Source: Candidatus Melainabacteria bacterium (GTDB taxonomy: Bacteria > Cyanobacteriota > Vampirovibrionia > Obscuribacterales > Obscuribacteraceae). From it: a stretch of 64,000 bases of DNA. Location of the stretch: assembly GCA_017307165.1 (NCBI GenBank), contig JAFKGK010000011.1, positions 1 to 64,000 on the forward strand, given 5' to 3'. Positions 43,677 through 52,859 of this stretch are shown in pieces. Within the stretch, counting starts at the first letter, position 1; every line of letters begins with the position of its first letter. The position numbers were made by a program, and so were the translations under genes. The notes under the pieces are model-generated. The model did not search any database. It had not been told where the DNA came from and saw only the letters and a program-made list of their open reading frames with translations.

Positions 43677-46505
43677 TTAGGCCGGGCGGCTGACTGGCGG
43701 CCGAAGCTGATAGGGACGTTCGCGATGGCGGGGAAAGGGATAACCCGCAAAACCGGACTGGAGGTAAAAGCCCCAGCCTGCTGGATCATCTTCTACCGTT
43801 TTCACGGCCGCAGACAATGGACGGGTCGCTTCTAGTTTGATCAAGATAAGGTTCTGCCCGGCACGCAACAGCGCAGCAAAGCGGCCGCCTCGCCGGCTTT
43901 CGTTATGCCATTTAGCCTTGGGGCTATTGAATACTTCTTTAACATTCACCCAGACGCGGGCGAAGTCGTGAGTACGCAATTCATACTGAACGGCTTCATC
44001 TTCGTCCGCTGTAACAACCGCAGCAAAATACACCGTTCCAGACGAGCCAAACTCAGGCTGGAAATCATGGCGGATATCATAACGTTTGCGAAGCTCAGGA
44101 ACCATCTGCAGCGGCTGGTTACTTTTAAACACCTCAACCGATGGTGATAAGGCAGGCAGCGGCTGCCAGCTATACTCCCGCCCCGCGATGGAATATTTCT
44201 TGGAAAGGTACTTCGCATACCGCTGGGCAGGGTCCGGTGTGTCTAAATCTAATTTTTGAAGGGCCAGTTCCGGGACTTCCGGCCTGTCCAGGGAAGCGCC
44301 CCAGCCATCCGAAGGATAAGGACCAAGCTGGTAGCACCGAATTTCGCCTGCCAGTTCGTCAATAGGTTTGACCTTATGGGCCAGGGCAATGTCGTTGTGA
44401 GCTTCCTTGACATACCGTTCCCAGTGAAACACGTCGAAGTGATCGTAGCTCTGGCGAGCGATACGGTCGCGAGTAAAGTTTGCGATTTTCTCCCACTGCT
44501 CGGCCGCCTGCGCCAGTTCGTCAACCGATTGCTGCCGGAATTGTTCTTCGCCGGTATACATAAAGGCATACAGGTAGGTGCTTGCACGAATTTTACAGGC
44601 ATAATACTGAGCCAGCCCCCGCCACACCGTCAAATCCTCAACCAACCAGGTATATTCCTGAGCTCGCGCCCTGGTAGTGTCAGTGTCAGGTTTGATTTTT
44701 GCAGCCAGGGTTGTCAGGTAGGCGCCTACGCGCTTACTAATGTCCTCCATATGCCGGGCTACCTCAAACGGCGTTACCCGGCCCTGGATCGCTCGTATAA
44801 ACGGCCGATTGCCGTTCGCGGGAGCCGTAACCGCAATGACATATTCAGGAATTGTCATATAGTCAGGGTCGAGACACTCGTGAAAGATAAAATCAGTTAC
44901 GCTCAGAAAGCGCTTTTCGCGATTACCTTCCCAGGAATCAACCGCCAGTGGGAAGCCGAGGTTGCCTTCAGCATAAGATGAACCGTCCCAGGTTCCGGCC
45001 CAGAAGGTATTAAATTCAAGGGGAACCTGGCTCGCCGCCTGGAGCGCCTGGTATAGGCCATCTTCTCCACCGGGTAGGCCATAGTAATGATTGAGACGTT
45101 CGCTCCAAAGGCTGTCTGGGGTGGCCGGGTTATAGCCCATCCGGCCCCACATCTCGTACAGATACCAGCGCCGGTCGAAGTCGAAGGTTTGCACTCGCTT
45201 GCCTGAGCCATCGAGCCGCACTTCTTCGAGAAAGGGTATCACACGTTCAGGACCAAAAAAGTAGCCCTGTACCGCATGCGGATCATAGTTATTGATTGCG
45301 TGAGCAGCCACGAATGAAGGATCGCCCCACTGCAAAAGATAAGCCTCTTCATTACGGATATGCCACAACACCTTAAAGTTATCGGGCGGCGGATTCAACA
45401 GCTTGTTGTTTTCCCGACCCTGGAGTTTCCAGGTAGATAGACCGTGCGAGGTGTTGAATTTCCAGTCAATATAGACGGTGCCCGGGTAATCCGCTTTTGC
45501 CAGGGCGGCCCGGGTAACCTCCGGGGGTAACCAGTGGCTTCGAAAGATAAACGGCACCTGCCGGGTGGCTTCCTTGAGCGCTCTGAAATACACGTCGAGC
45601 ATAAAATCTTCAAATGCCCCCGCGGTATAATCGTGCATGCGCTCACCGGCGGTCGTTCCAAAACCGTCCAGGTCATCGTAGGTAGCTATTAACGTCTTGA
45701 CGGCTTCCCGCAAGTAATCGCGGATTACCGGGTGATCCTGTCCGTAAATATGAAAGCCGTGATGGCGGGCAAAAGACTCCGGAAGGTGGATATTCCAGGT
45801 TAGCATGTAGATGTCCATTCCGCGCGCTTTTGCCATGGCGAAGAGAGTTTTCCAGAAGCCGATTTTGCTATCCATCTCCTCGTCTGTAAATGGGCAGGCT
45901 TCAGGGTATTTAGGAATACGCACCATCAGGTGATAAGGATGCTGGCTCCAGAGGGTCAGGACATTGTACCGGCCCCGTGCCAGGCGGTCCAGGTAGCGTT
46001 CCCACACCCCCAGATCCCAATACACCGCCTGATTGATTTCAGTAGAATACCCGGCCTGATAGGGTTCCCAGGGAAGATTGCACTTGGCCCCGCGAAATGG
46101 AATAAAAGCTCGTTCTGTTTTTGACTGGACCTGCTCGAAGCCGCCCAACTCCAACTGCTCTACGAGAGCGAGGCAGCCATACAGTAACCCCTGCTCGCCT
46201 GCCGCCTCGATCAAAATCGTGGTTGCCGTACCATCTCCCCCCTTTTTCAAACTAAAGTCTTCATAACCCAGTGGTGTCGAGTCGTCTGTCTCAGTCCGGG
46301 GAGCGGCGATTATGGCCTGCACTCTATCAAGACCGAGTCCGATAGCGAGGCGGTTGCCAGAGGTAGGCGGGAGGAATTCAATTGTGACGGAATACCGGGA
46401 TTCTTCAAGCGCCTGCCGCAACTGGCCTAACGCATAGGTGACCTTTGCCGATTCTTCATTCGCCACGCAGGTGACAAATAGATTCTGCCCTTGATTAATA
46501 GACAT
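43677..46505 (-). CDS. Large glycoside-hydrolase-like protein (alpha-glucuronidase-type layout)
   Basis: ATG 46505 (MSINQGQNLFVTCV) is preferred over an ATG at 46601, whose extra 32 codons lie over the end of lrgB. The 942-residue protein begins with a small alpha/beta domain (residues ~5-120), as in GH67 and GH20 enzymes. A TIM-barrel-like core follows (GAKCNLPWEPYQAGYSTEIN; YNVLTLWSQHPYHLMVRIPK; DGFGTTAGERMHD, whose Glu could be catalytic), then a helical region and a C-terminal beta domain. No signal peptide, so it should act on imported oligosaccharides. Family assignment is tentative. It is the last gene of the catabolic operon. Confidence 0.55.
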   Translation of the reverse strand: MSINQGQNLFVTCVANEESAKVTYALGQLRQALEESRYSVTIEFLPPTSGNRLAIGLGLDRVQAIIAAPRTETDDSTPLGYEDFSLKKGGDGTATTILIEAAGEQGLLYGCLALVEQLELGGFEQVQSKTERAFIPFRGAKCNLPWEPYQAGYSTEINQAVYWDLGVWERYLDRLARGRYNVLTLWSQHPYHLMVRIPKYPEACPFTDEEMDSKIGFWKTLFAMAKARGMDIYMLTWNIHLPESFARHHGFHIYGQDHPVIRDYLREAVKTLIATYDDLDGFGTTAGERMHDYTAGAFEDFMLDVYFRALKEATRQVPFIFRSHWLPPEVTRAALAKADYPGTVYIDWKFNTSHGLSTWKLQGRENNKLLNPPPDNFKVLWHIRNEEAYLLQWGDPSFVAAHAINNYDPHAVQGYFFGPERVIPFLEEVRLDGSGKRVQTFDFDRRWYLYEMWGRMGYNPATPDSLWSERLNHYYGLPGGEDGLYQALQAASQVPLEFNTFWAGTWDGSSYAEGNLGFPLAVDSWEGNREKRFLSVTDFIFHECLDPDYMTIPEYVIAVTAPANGNRPFIRAIQGRVTPFEVARHMEDISKRVGAYLTTLAAKIKPDTDTTRARAQEYTWLVEDLTVWRGLAQYYACKIRASTYLYAFMYTGEEQFRQQSVDELAQAAEQWEKIANFTRDRIARQSYDHFDVFHWERYVKEAHNDIALAHKVKPIDELAGEIRCYQLGPYPSDGWGASLDRPEVPELALQKLDLDTPDPAQRYAKYLSKKYSIAGREYSWQPLPALSPSVEVFKSNQPLQMVPELRKRYDIRHDFQPEFGSSGTVYFAAVVTADEDEAVQYELRTHDFARVWVNVKEVFNSPKAKWHNESRRGGRFAALLRAGQNLILIKLEATRPLSAAVKTVEDDPAGWGFYLQSGFAGYPFPRHRERPYQLRPPVSRPA

Positions 46506-46546
46506 TTGGTTTTTTACCCTGGTTAGTGAAATTAAAATTGGAAAGG

Positions 46547-47272
46547 CTATGTTAAGTGCAACAGACTTACGAGCACCGGTGCGATAAGCGGTGTTACACA
46601 AGCGTTCATTCCCATAGCCATACCGGAAAATGCTCCTGTCACTTCATCAATTTGAAAGGCCCGGGCGGTACCAATTCCATGTGAGGCCAGTCCGATTGAG
46701 AATCCGCGTACTTCCGGTTCTTTTACCCCGATCAAATCAATGATGGATGGTCCGGCCACCGCTCCGAAGATGCCGGTGAGGATTACCATTACGGCGGTTA
46801 GCGAGGGTATACCTCCAATTTTTTCAGCAATACCCATCGCAACCGGTGACGTCACAGATTTTGGGACTAAAGAGAGCGTCGAAGGCGCTGATACTCCCAA
46901 CAGTCTGGCAAACGCGATTACCGTGAGGACCGCTGCAACCGACCCGGTTAGTAACGCCCCCAAAAGGGGCATCAACAGTCGCTTGAGTGTTTTACGCTGT
47001 TCATAAAGTGGAATCGCCAGAGCAACCGTGGCCGGCCCTAGCAGGAAATGGACAAACTGGGCTCCGTCGAAGTAGGCCTGGTAGGGAGTTCCGGTAACCA
47101 CCAGCAGGGCGGCAATCAAAATTATCGCGGTAAGCACAGGATTAAGCCAAGGTGGTTTGCCCGCCCTCTTATATAGCCAGTTAGTAAGCTGGAAGATTAT
47201 AAGGGTGGCAGTTAGCCACAGCAAGGGGGTCTGAGCTAGATAGACCCAGATACTGGTAAGGCGCTCACCCAT
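46547..47272 (-). CDS. lrgB: LrgB/CidB-family membrane protein
   Basis: The 241-residue protein has about seven hydrophobic segments and the family core: SVTSPVAMGIAEKIGGIPSL, then LTGIFGAVAGPSIID and GLASHGIGTARAFQID. Its start overlaps lrgA by 8 bp. LrgAB was first named for murein hydrolase control, but bacterial homologues import pyruvate and the plant homologue PLGG1 moves glycolate and glycerate. In this operon, beside a tartronate semialdehyde reductase-like enzyme, small-carboxylate transport is the more natural inference. Confidence 0.85.
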   Translation of the reverse strand: MGERLTSIWVYLAQTPLLWLTATLIIFQLTNWLYKRAGKPPWLNPVLTAIILIAALLVVTGTPYQAYFDGAQFVHFLLGPATVALAIPLYEQRKTLKRLLMPLLGALLTGSVAAVLTVIAFARLLGVSAPSTLSLVPKSVTSPVAMGIAEKIGGIPSLTAVMVILTGIFGAVAGPSIIDLIGVKEPEVRGFSIGLASHGIGTARAFQIDEVTGAFSGMAMGMNACVTPLIAPVLVSLLHLT

Positions 47273-47639
47273 GGCTAACTCTCCGCTGGGCTGCCTTAGC
47301 TGCCAGCATCCTGATCAACCACCGCATGACGAAAGCAGTAATGATTAAAGTAAGGGTTAAGCTGAGAATCAAAGTAAGTAAGATTGCCGGCCACTCTTTT
47401 TGAATAAGAGCGAAATTAACCATAATCCCGACCCCGGCGGGGACATATAGCAGGCTGAGGTAGTCTAATAGCCCGTTAGCGGTATGGGTAAGCGACACAG
47501 GTGCTTTGCCCCGGATTATCAAAACTGCGAATAATAATACCAGGCCGATAACCGGACCTGGGACCGGCAACGCTAGAGTCCGGGCCATTACTTCTCCAAT
47601 TAATTGGAAAACCAGTAAAATTGTCAGTGACTGTAACAT
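47265..47639 (-). CDS. lrgA: LrgA/CidA-family membrane protein
   Basis: The 124-residue protein has four predicted transmembrane helices and the LrgA signature PVPGPVIGLVLLFAVLI followed by LLDYLSLLYVPAGVGIMVNF. It is coupled to lrgB (8-bp overlap) and follows the dehydrogenase gene by 18 bp. It forms the holin-like or transporter partner of LrgB. Confidence 0.88.
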   Translation of the reverse strand: MLQSLTILLVFQLIGEVMARTLALPVPGPVIGLVLLFAVLIIRGKAPVSLTHTANGLLDYLSLLYVPAGVGIMVNFALIQKEWPAILLTLILSLTLTLIITAFVMRWLIRMLAAKAAQRRVSHG

Positions 47640-47657
47640 AACATATGTACCCTATAT

Positions 47658-48554
47658 TTATTGAGTATCTCCTATACTACCGTTGGATAATTTTTCAATA
47701 ACTGTCAGGAGCGCCGAGTGGTCCAGTTCGCCGCCGCCATTCTGCACAAGGGCCGTGTATAACTGGTCGGCCAGGGCGGCAAAGGGTAACGTGGCACCAT
47801 ACTCGCGGGCAGTCTCCATAATGATCCGCAAATCTTTGCTGTGAAGTCTAGCTTTGAAGCCTGGCGTGAATTGGTGCTGGCTCATGGCCGGGCCACGCAT
47901 GTCCATTACCCGGCTTTGGGCAAGCCCCCCTCCCAGCACTTTAAGAATAACCTCTGGCGCGACCCCGGCTTTAGCCCCCAGCACCAACGCCTCCGAGGCG
48001 GCGGCGTAGTGAAGGGCGACCGCGACCTGGTTACAGGCTTTCACGGTCTGACCGGCCCCGCTGCTCCCACAGTAAGTGATCGTTTTGCCCACCGCTTCAA
48101 ATATTGGCATGGCCCGCTTGAAGTCGTCCTCGTTGCCACCTACCATTATTGACAACGTGCCTGCGATAGCCCCTTTATCTCCTCCGCTCACCGGCGCATC
48201 CAACATACCCACGCCCCGTTCACGGGCTGCTTCCGCTAACCGTTTTGCAGCGCCGGGCGAAATCGTGCTCATATCGATGATCAAGAGCCACCTATTAGCA
48301 CCCGCCAACAGACCGTCCAGCCCTAACACTGCTTCCTCTACGTCCGGCCCGTCGGGCAGCATTGTAATAACCACTTCGCTGTTTTTGGCGATTTCCTGGG
48401 GAGATTCCGCTGCCGCCGCACCTTCCTCCACCAACTCGTCTACGGCTGGCCGGGAACGGTTATATACGGTGACGGAGTATCCTGCCTTCAGTAAATTGCG
48501 GGCCATAGGCTTGCCCATAATACCCAGGCCAATGAAGCCGATTCTTTCCAACAT
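47658..48554 (-). CDS. Tartronate semialdehyde reductase-like dehydrogenase (beta-hydroxyacid dehydrogenase family)
   Basis: This is 298 residues, the usual length. The N-terminal Rossmann motif is GFIGLGIMGKPMARNLLKAG, the substrate-binding motif is DAPVSGGDKGA near residue 120, and the catalytic Lys lies in GQTVKACNQV near residue 170. GarR/GlxR-type enzymes reduce tartronate semialdehyde to D-glycerate at the end of glucarate/galactarate or glyoxylate degradation; 3-hydroxyisobutyrate dehydrogenases share the same motifs. The operon context, with an enolase-superfamily dehydratase, favours the sugar-acid role. Confidence 0.75.
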   Translation of the reverse strand: MLERIGFIGLGIMGKPMARNLLKAGYSVTVYNRSRPAVDELVEEGAAAAESPQEIAKNSEVVITMLPDGPDVEEAVLGLDGLLAGANRWLLIIDMSTISPGAAKRLAEAARERGVGMLDAPVSGGDKGAIAGTLSIMVGGNEDDFKRAMPIFEAVGKTITYCGSSGAGQTVKACNQVAVALHYAAASEALVLGAKAGVAPEVILKVLGGGLAQSRVMDMRGPAMSQHQFTPGFKARLHSKDLRIIMETAREYGATLPFAALADQLYTALVQNGGGELDHSALLTVIEKLSNGSIGDTQ

Positions 48555-48595
48555 TATCTTTCACACCTCTCTACAAGCCAGCACCTTCAATTAAC

Positions 48596-49555
48596 TCAGT
48601 ATCCGGCCTGTTTGTCTACGAGATTATTCAAAGGCTGGCCGGAAATGTAGCGCTCAAGATTTTCTACAAAAATATCAAAACCACGCCTGGGGGTGAGCGG
48701 CGTAGTCGCGCCGTTATGCGGAGTAACAATCGTGTTCGGCGCCGTCCAGAACGGACTATCCGGCGGGAGCGGTTCTTCGCTGTGCGCATCTAACCCGGCC
48801 CCGGCGATCCAGCCTTCATTAAGGGCGCGCAGCAGGGCTGCATCGTCGGCGATACCGCCTCGCGAGAAGCAGATGTAATAGGCACTCCGCTTCATGCTAC
48901 GGAATTCGGCTTCGCCCAGCATACCCACGGTCTGGGGAGTAAGCGGGGCTGTTACAACTACGAAATCGGACGCGGCCAAAAAGTCGTGCAGGCGTTCGTG
49001 AGGGTAAAGCTCGTCTACAAGGTCGGAAGTGGTTGCTATGGTGGTTCGGCGTATGCCAATTACCCGCATGTGAAAAGCTTTTGCTTTGGCAGCTAGGTCC
49101 AGCCCGGCATTCCCAAGCCCAATAATTCCACAGGTCAGCCCCGTAAGTTCGCCGTGGTTGAACCGGTCCCAGCGCTGTTCGGACTGGGCGCGGAGCCAGC
49201 GCAGCGCGTCCCGGTTCAGCATGAGCATGAGCATAATGGCATGCTCGGCCAGCGGGATGGCCCCGTTTCCCTTGCTACTGGTCAGCAAGACCGGGCTTGC
49301 TACAAACTCAGGGTAAAGCTGGGCGTCCGGTCCGGCAGCCCAACTATGGACCCAGCGCAAGCGCGTTGCACGGGCCAGGGCTTCAGGGCGGACGTTTCCC
49401 GCGATGATTTCCGCTTCCTCGATTTGGGCTTCCATCTCCGCCCGGTTGTCGAACACGCAGATTCTAGCCTCAGGGGCAGCCCTCCGCAGCTGTACCATCT
49501 GCTCCTCGTCCGGCTTTTGTCCCCAGATAAAAACGTTTCTCTGTGAAGTCGCCAT
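48596..49555 (-). CDS. D-2-hydroxyacid dehydrogenase
   Basis: ATG 49555 (MATSQRNVFIWGQ) is chosen, with a GGGAGG stretch ~10-15 bases upstream; a longer frame from 49639 would overlap the preceding gene. The 319-residue protein has the NAD-binding motif GIIGLGNAGLDLAAKAKAF and the C-terminal catalytic His in TPHNGATTPL. The usual VGRG block is altered to CFSRGG. It should reduce a 2-keto acid, or oxidise a D-2-hydroxyacid, derived from the operon's substrate. The specific substrate is unknown. Confidence 0.8.
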   Translation of the reverse strand: MATSQRNVFIWGQKPDEEQMVQLRRAAPEARICVFDNRAEMEAQIEEAEIIAGNVRPEALARATRLRWVHSWAAGPDAQLYPEFVASPVLLTSSKGNGAIPLAEHAIMLMLMLNRDALRWLRAQSEQRWDRFNHGELTGLTCGIIGLGNAGLDLAAKAKAFHMRVIGIRRTTIATTSDLVDELYPHERLHDFLAASDFVVVTAPLTPQTVGMLGEAEFRSMKRSAYYICFSRGGIADDAALLRALNEGWIAGAGLDAHSEEPLPPDSPFWTAPNTIVTPHNGATTPLTPRRGFDIFVENLERYISGQPLNNLVDKQAGY

Positions 49556-49589
49556 GTTTAATCTATCTCCCTCCCTACCCGTGCCTTCT

Positions 49590-51656
49590 TTAGCGTAAAA
49601 TGATCGAGTCAAAAAGTTCGAGCTGGCCCACCCGCACACAGGTATAGCCTTGCTCTCGCCAGAGTTCGACCGGGCGGCCCTGTTTCAGCGAACAGGCAGT
49701 CGTGACCGGTTGCGGTAAGGCAATTTTTACTACCAGGTCACGCATCGGAATAGGTGGGAAAATAGCGGTACCGCCGTGACCGCTGGCATTCGCCAGATTG
49801 AGCATATATGCGCCATCCTTGCGGGCCAGGAGGGCTATTTCAACACTCGGATGCGCGTTTGAAACCAGTTGCCGGTCGCCACCAGTCAGGCTATCCAGTA
49901 CCGCCAGCAGCAGCGCGGTGTGGCCGGGTGAGCTAAACCGGTAGTAGAGCGCGTCCACTTGCCAGGGCAGGTAGGCGCTGGTCCCCCGGCCATACCGGTA
50001 GAAGATTACTCCCGGCCAATCCGTTTCTTCCGCATCGCTGAACACCTTTTCCGGCGGGCCGTAGGTCGTAGGTGGGATAAGGCTTAGCCACTTTTCCGCT
50101 TCCTCCTTTACCGGCAAGTAAAGGTAATTACCGTCAAGAAATATAAGGTCAGTTTCATTAAAGTGGCGGGCTTTATCCAGCGGAAAGTGACGGTTAAGGC
50201 CGGGGTCATGCTGGTCATGGATACGAAAATAGGCTGAACGCATATCAGAGCGGGTTAGCTCTACCCGGCTTGCGCCAAGACTTTTCAGGCTATTTTCGGG
50301 GCGGGGGCGGCCTGTTTCGGTATAGAAACCTGTCTCGCCCGTAGCCAGCACCTTGCCACCGGTTGCCACAAAAGAGTCAATTACCTCGCTCTGTCGGTCG
50401 CTTAAAAGAGCGGCTCCTGGCAAGATCAGCAGTTTATATTTTGCCAGGAATTCGTTGGCGTCTTCTTCGGTCAGCCGGTGCTCGTGGACACAATCGAACG
50501 GGATGTGGTTTTCGGTAAGCAGCCGGAACATGCCCCGGTAGGCCGTTTCGCTGCTTTTGCCGTACGGGAAGCTGCGATGCGGATAGAGCAGGCATACCTG
50601 GGCCAGCGAGGTCAGACCCTGGTACTCTTGCTCGTGTTTAGCCTGGAAAGAAAAGATTTCCTGGGCTGACTTAAGGCCGCTTCGATTGGGCTGGTCAAGC
50701 GTACCGAGCACGTAAAGGTCGAGGGGCGCGCTGTGAATTACATTCTGCGCCAGCCGCAGCGAGGTCAGATCGGCGGAGACCTCGGCGAAACGGTAGGGAA
50801 TATCCAGGAAGTAAACGGCTGTATTCAGCGACCGCTTGTGGGGGTAGGTATGCTGGGCCCGCTTGACGTTATCGCTGGCCGAGTACTGCCAGAGCGGTAA
50901 GGGTCGGTCTACCGCCGTGTTAGCCTCACTCCGCACCAGGTCGGTGCCGTGGATGCTGTAAGTGCTGAAAGCAATACCGGGCTTGCGGGTGTGGATATAG
51001 TCGCCGACTTGTTGAGCAGCCTCGCGGCTCGTGATCTCCTTGAAGGATAGATAATCAAGATAATTGGGGTCGTTGGGGTTTTCCACGGTGGGTAACTCCC
51101 GCCCGAACATCTCGCGGAAGCGGCTGCGACAATTCACGCACTGGCAGATGCCGTGGTCGGTGCCGCTGTAGTCGCGCGGCTGATAGCCGAACATGTTAAA
51201 GAACAGGCCGTCCACGTCGTATCGTTCGATGATTTCATTTATAATCTCGAAGGAGTAGGCCCGATAGTAGCCGCCGTTTACGCAGGTAGAGTAAAGACCG
51301 TTATAGACCTGCGGCTTGCCATCCGCGCGCCGGAAGAACCATTCCGGGTGGTGATCAAATACATGCTTATGACATTTGCTCAGGTCGAGCCGGGCGATAA
51401 AGCGCAGGCCCAGCTTGCGGGCCTCGTCCCTGGCCTCGCCTACAAAGTCAATGTCGCTACTCAGAAGGGGTGAAGGCGTCTGAAAAGGCAGTTTTGATGG
51501 ATAAAAAGAAACAATCCCGCCAACGCTGAAAAGAATCGCGTTTGCATCAAAGGCCGCCACCTCGCGGACGATCTCACGCGGGTTGCGCCGGATGTCGCTC
51601 TCCTGTAAATTTGTCTGGACCAGGCGCAAAGGCTGCTCGTGCCACCAGTTTCCCAT
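49590..51656 (-). CDS. GHL6-like glycosyl hydrolase with beta-galactosidase trimerisation-like domain
   Basis: The start is ATG 51656 (MGNWWHEQPLRLVQTNLQE), as AAGGAGGG lies 11 bases upstream; the frame from 51689 would encode its own ribosome-binding site. Residues ~20-330 look like a TIM barrel of the 'hypothetical glycosyl hydrolase 6' type: DANAILFSVGGIVSFYPSKL, GLRFIARLDLSK, YDVDGLFFNMFGYQPRDY, plus a CQCVNC cluster. The region ~370-560 resembles the GH42 trimerisation (GATase-like) domain. There is no signal peptide, so the substrate is probably an imported glycoside. Confidence 0.65.
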   Translation of the reverse strand: MGNWWHEQPLRLVQTNLQESDIRRNPREIVREVAAFDANAILFSVGGIVSFYPSKLPFQTPSPLLSSDIDFVGEARDEARKLGLRFIARLDLSKCHKHVFDHHPEWFFRRADGKPQVYNGLYSTCVNGGYYRAYSFEIINEIIERYDVDGLFFNMFGYQPRDYSGTDHGICQCVNCRSRFREMFGRELPTVENPNDPNYLDYLSFKEITSREAAQQVGDYIHTRKPGIAFSTYSIHGTDLVRSEANTAVDRPLPLWQYSASDNVKRAQHTYPHKRSLNTAVYFLDIPYRFAEVSADLTSLRLAQNVIHSAPLDLYVLGTLDQPNRSGLKSAQEIFSFQAKHEQEYQGLTSLAQVCLLYPHRSFPYGKSSETAYRGMFRLLTENHIPFDCVHEHRLTEEDANEFLAKYKLLILPGAALLSDRQSEVIDSFVATGGKVLATGETGFYTETGRPRPENSLKSLGASRVELTRSDMRSAYFRIHDQHDPGLNRHFPLDKARHFNETDLIFLDGNYLYLPVKEEAEKWLSLIPPTTYGPPEKVFSDAEETDWPGVIFYRYGRGTSAYLPWQVDALYYRFSSPGHTALLLAVLDSLTGGDRQLVSNAHPSVEIALLARKDGAYMLNLANASGHGGTAIFPPIPMRDLVVKIALPQPVTTACSLKQGRPVELWREQGYTCVRVGQLELFDSIILR

Positions 51657-51715
51657 GTCTACTAAAACCCTCCTTAGAAAAAATCCCACACACGAATGAA
51701 TAAGGGCAGGGCGGA

Positions 51716-52819
51716 TTAGCCACCGGCCGCCTGCGACACGCGCCGTTCTGCTCGCTTCAAAAAGGCTGGCACAATTTCGATCCCCCAGCCAGGCCGGTCT
51801 GAAACGGGTATGACCCCGTTAGTGACTTGCAGTACCGGCTCATAGATTTCATCGGCCCAGGTCTGGTTGTCCTCGATGCTCCACTCCTGGTCCTGGTAGC
51901 AGGCTGGCATGGCCTTCGCCAGGTGTAAGGTAAAGACCTGCAATAGCGACCGGTTGGCGCAATGCGGGGTACAGGGTATTCCGGCCATCTCGGCGAGTTG
52001 GGCGACTTTGCGGGCCCGGCTGAGACCGCCGATATAACCGATGTCGGGTTGCACTATGTCCACCGTGCCCAGCCGGATCATCCGGTTGAACTGCTCAAGG
52101 GAATGGTCCTGCTCTCCTCCGGCCACCGCTATATCAAGCGCCGCCGCCACCTGGGCCGTATTTTCAATTTCAGGGAAGGGGCAGGGTTCCTCGAAGTGGA
52201 AGTACCGGTACTTTTCCAGCAACCGGCCGACCGCAATTGCCCGTGGCACCGAGAATCCTCCGTTGGCATCTGCCCGGATGGTTAAATCCTCACCCAGCGC
52301 CTCTCGTATCAGGGGAATCATCTGTTCGGTTCGCCTGGGGGCAGCGTCTGTATCCTGGCCCATCACCTGGCCAATCCGCACCTTGACACCCCGGAATCCC
52401 TGGCTGCTCACGAGGTCGGCCAGACGCTGCGCCTCCTGCTCAGGCGTGATTTTCCGGCTCATGCTGGATGCGTACATTGGCACCTCCTGACGGGCCGCCC
52501 CGCCGAGGAGTTTATAGACAGGCTGGCCGGTGACTTTACCCAGGAGATCCCATAGGGCCGTGTCAACCCCGCACAGCGCCCGGCAGAGGAACGAGCCGTG
52601 AAACTTGTAGTGATGCGCCAGGCACTTTTCTACCAGGCGCTCAAGTTGCCAGGGGTCCTGGCCCAGGAAAAATGGGGCGACCATCTTGTGTAATACATCA
52701 ACCGTTATATCTGCCATATACGGCGAGGTCTGCCCGGTACCTACCACGCCATCGTCCGTAATTATGCGGACCACCGCCACTTGCGGAGCAAGGTAAGTCT
52801 CGATTCGTTCAATTTTCAT
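51716..52819 (-). CDS. Enolase-superfamily dehydratase (mandelate racemase/muconate lactonizing enzyme family)
   Basis: The 367-residue protein has the capping domain (residues 1-125) and barrel. Catalytic residues are visible: Lys in GVKVRIGQ, metal ligands Asp in IRADANGG and Glu in YFHFEEPCPFPE and VAGGEQD, and His in CTPHCANRSLL. This pattern is found in sugar-acid dehydratases (galactonate, rhamnonate and related). It would turn an aldonate or uronate-derived acid into a 2-keto-3-deoxy acid for the dehydrogenases downstream. The exact substrate cannot be fixed from sequence. Confidence 0.8.
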   Translation of the reverse strand: MKIERIETYLAPQVAVVRIITDDGVVGTGQTSPYMADITVDVLHKMVAPFFLGQDPWQLERLVEKCLAHHYKFHGSFLCRALCGVDTALWDLLGKVTGQPVYKLLGGAARQEVPMYASSMSRKITPEQEAQRLADLVSSQGFRGVKVRIGQVMGQDTDAAPRRTEQMIPLIREALGEDLTIRADANGGFSVPRAIAVGRLLEKYRYFHFEEPCPFPEIENTAQVAAALDIAVAGGEQDHSLEQFNRMIRLGTVDIVQPDIGYIGGLSRARKVAQLAEMAGIPCTPHCANRSLLQVFTLHLAKAMPACYQDQEWSIEDNQTWADEIYEPVLQVTNGVIPVSDRPGWGIEIVPAFLKRAERRVSQAAGG

Positions 52820-52859
52820 TGTGTAAAAGTCCTTAACGGAAGGCGAATGGCCTTTATTC

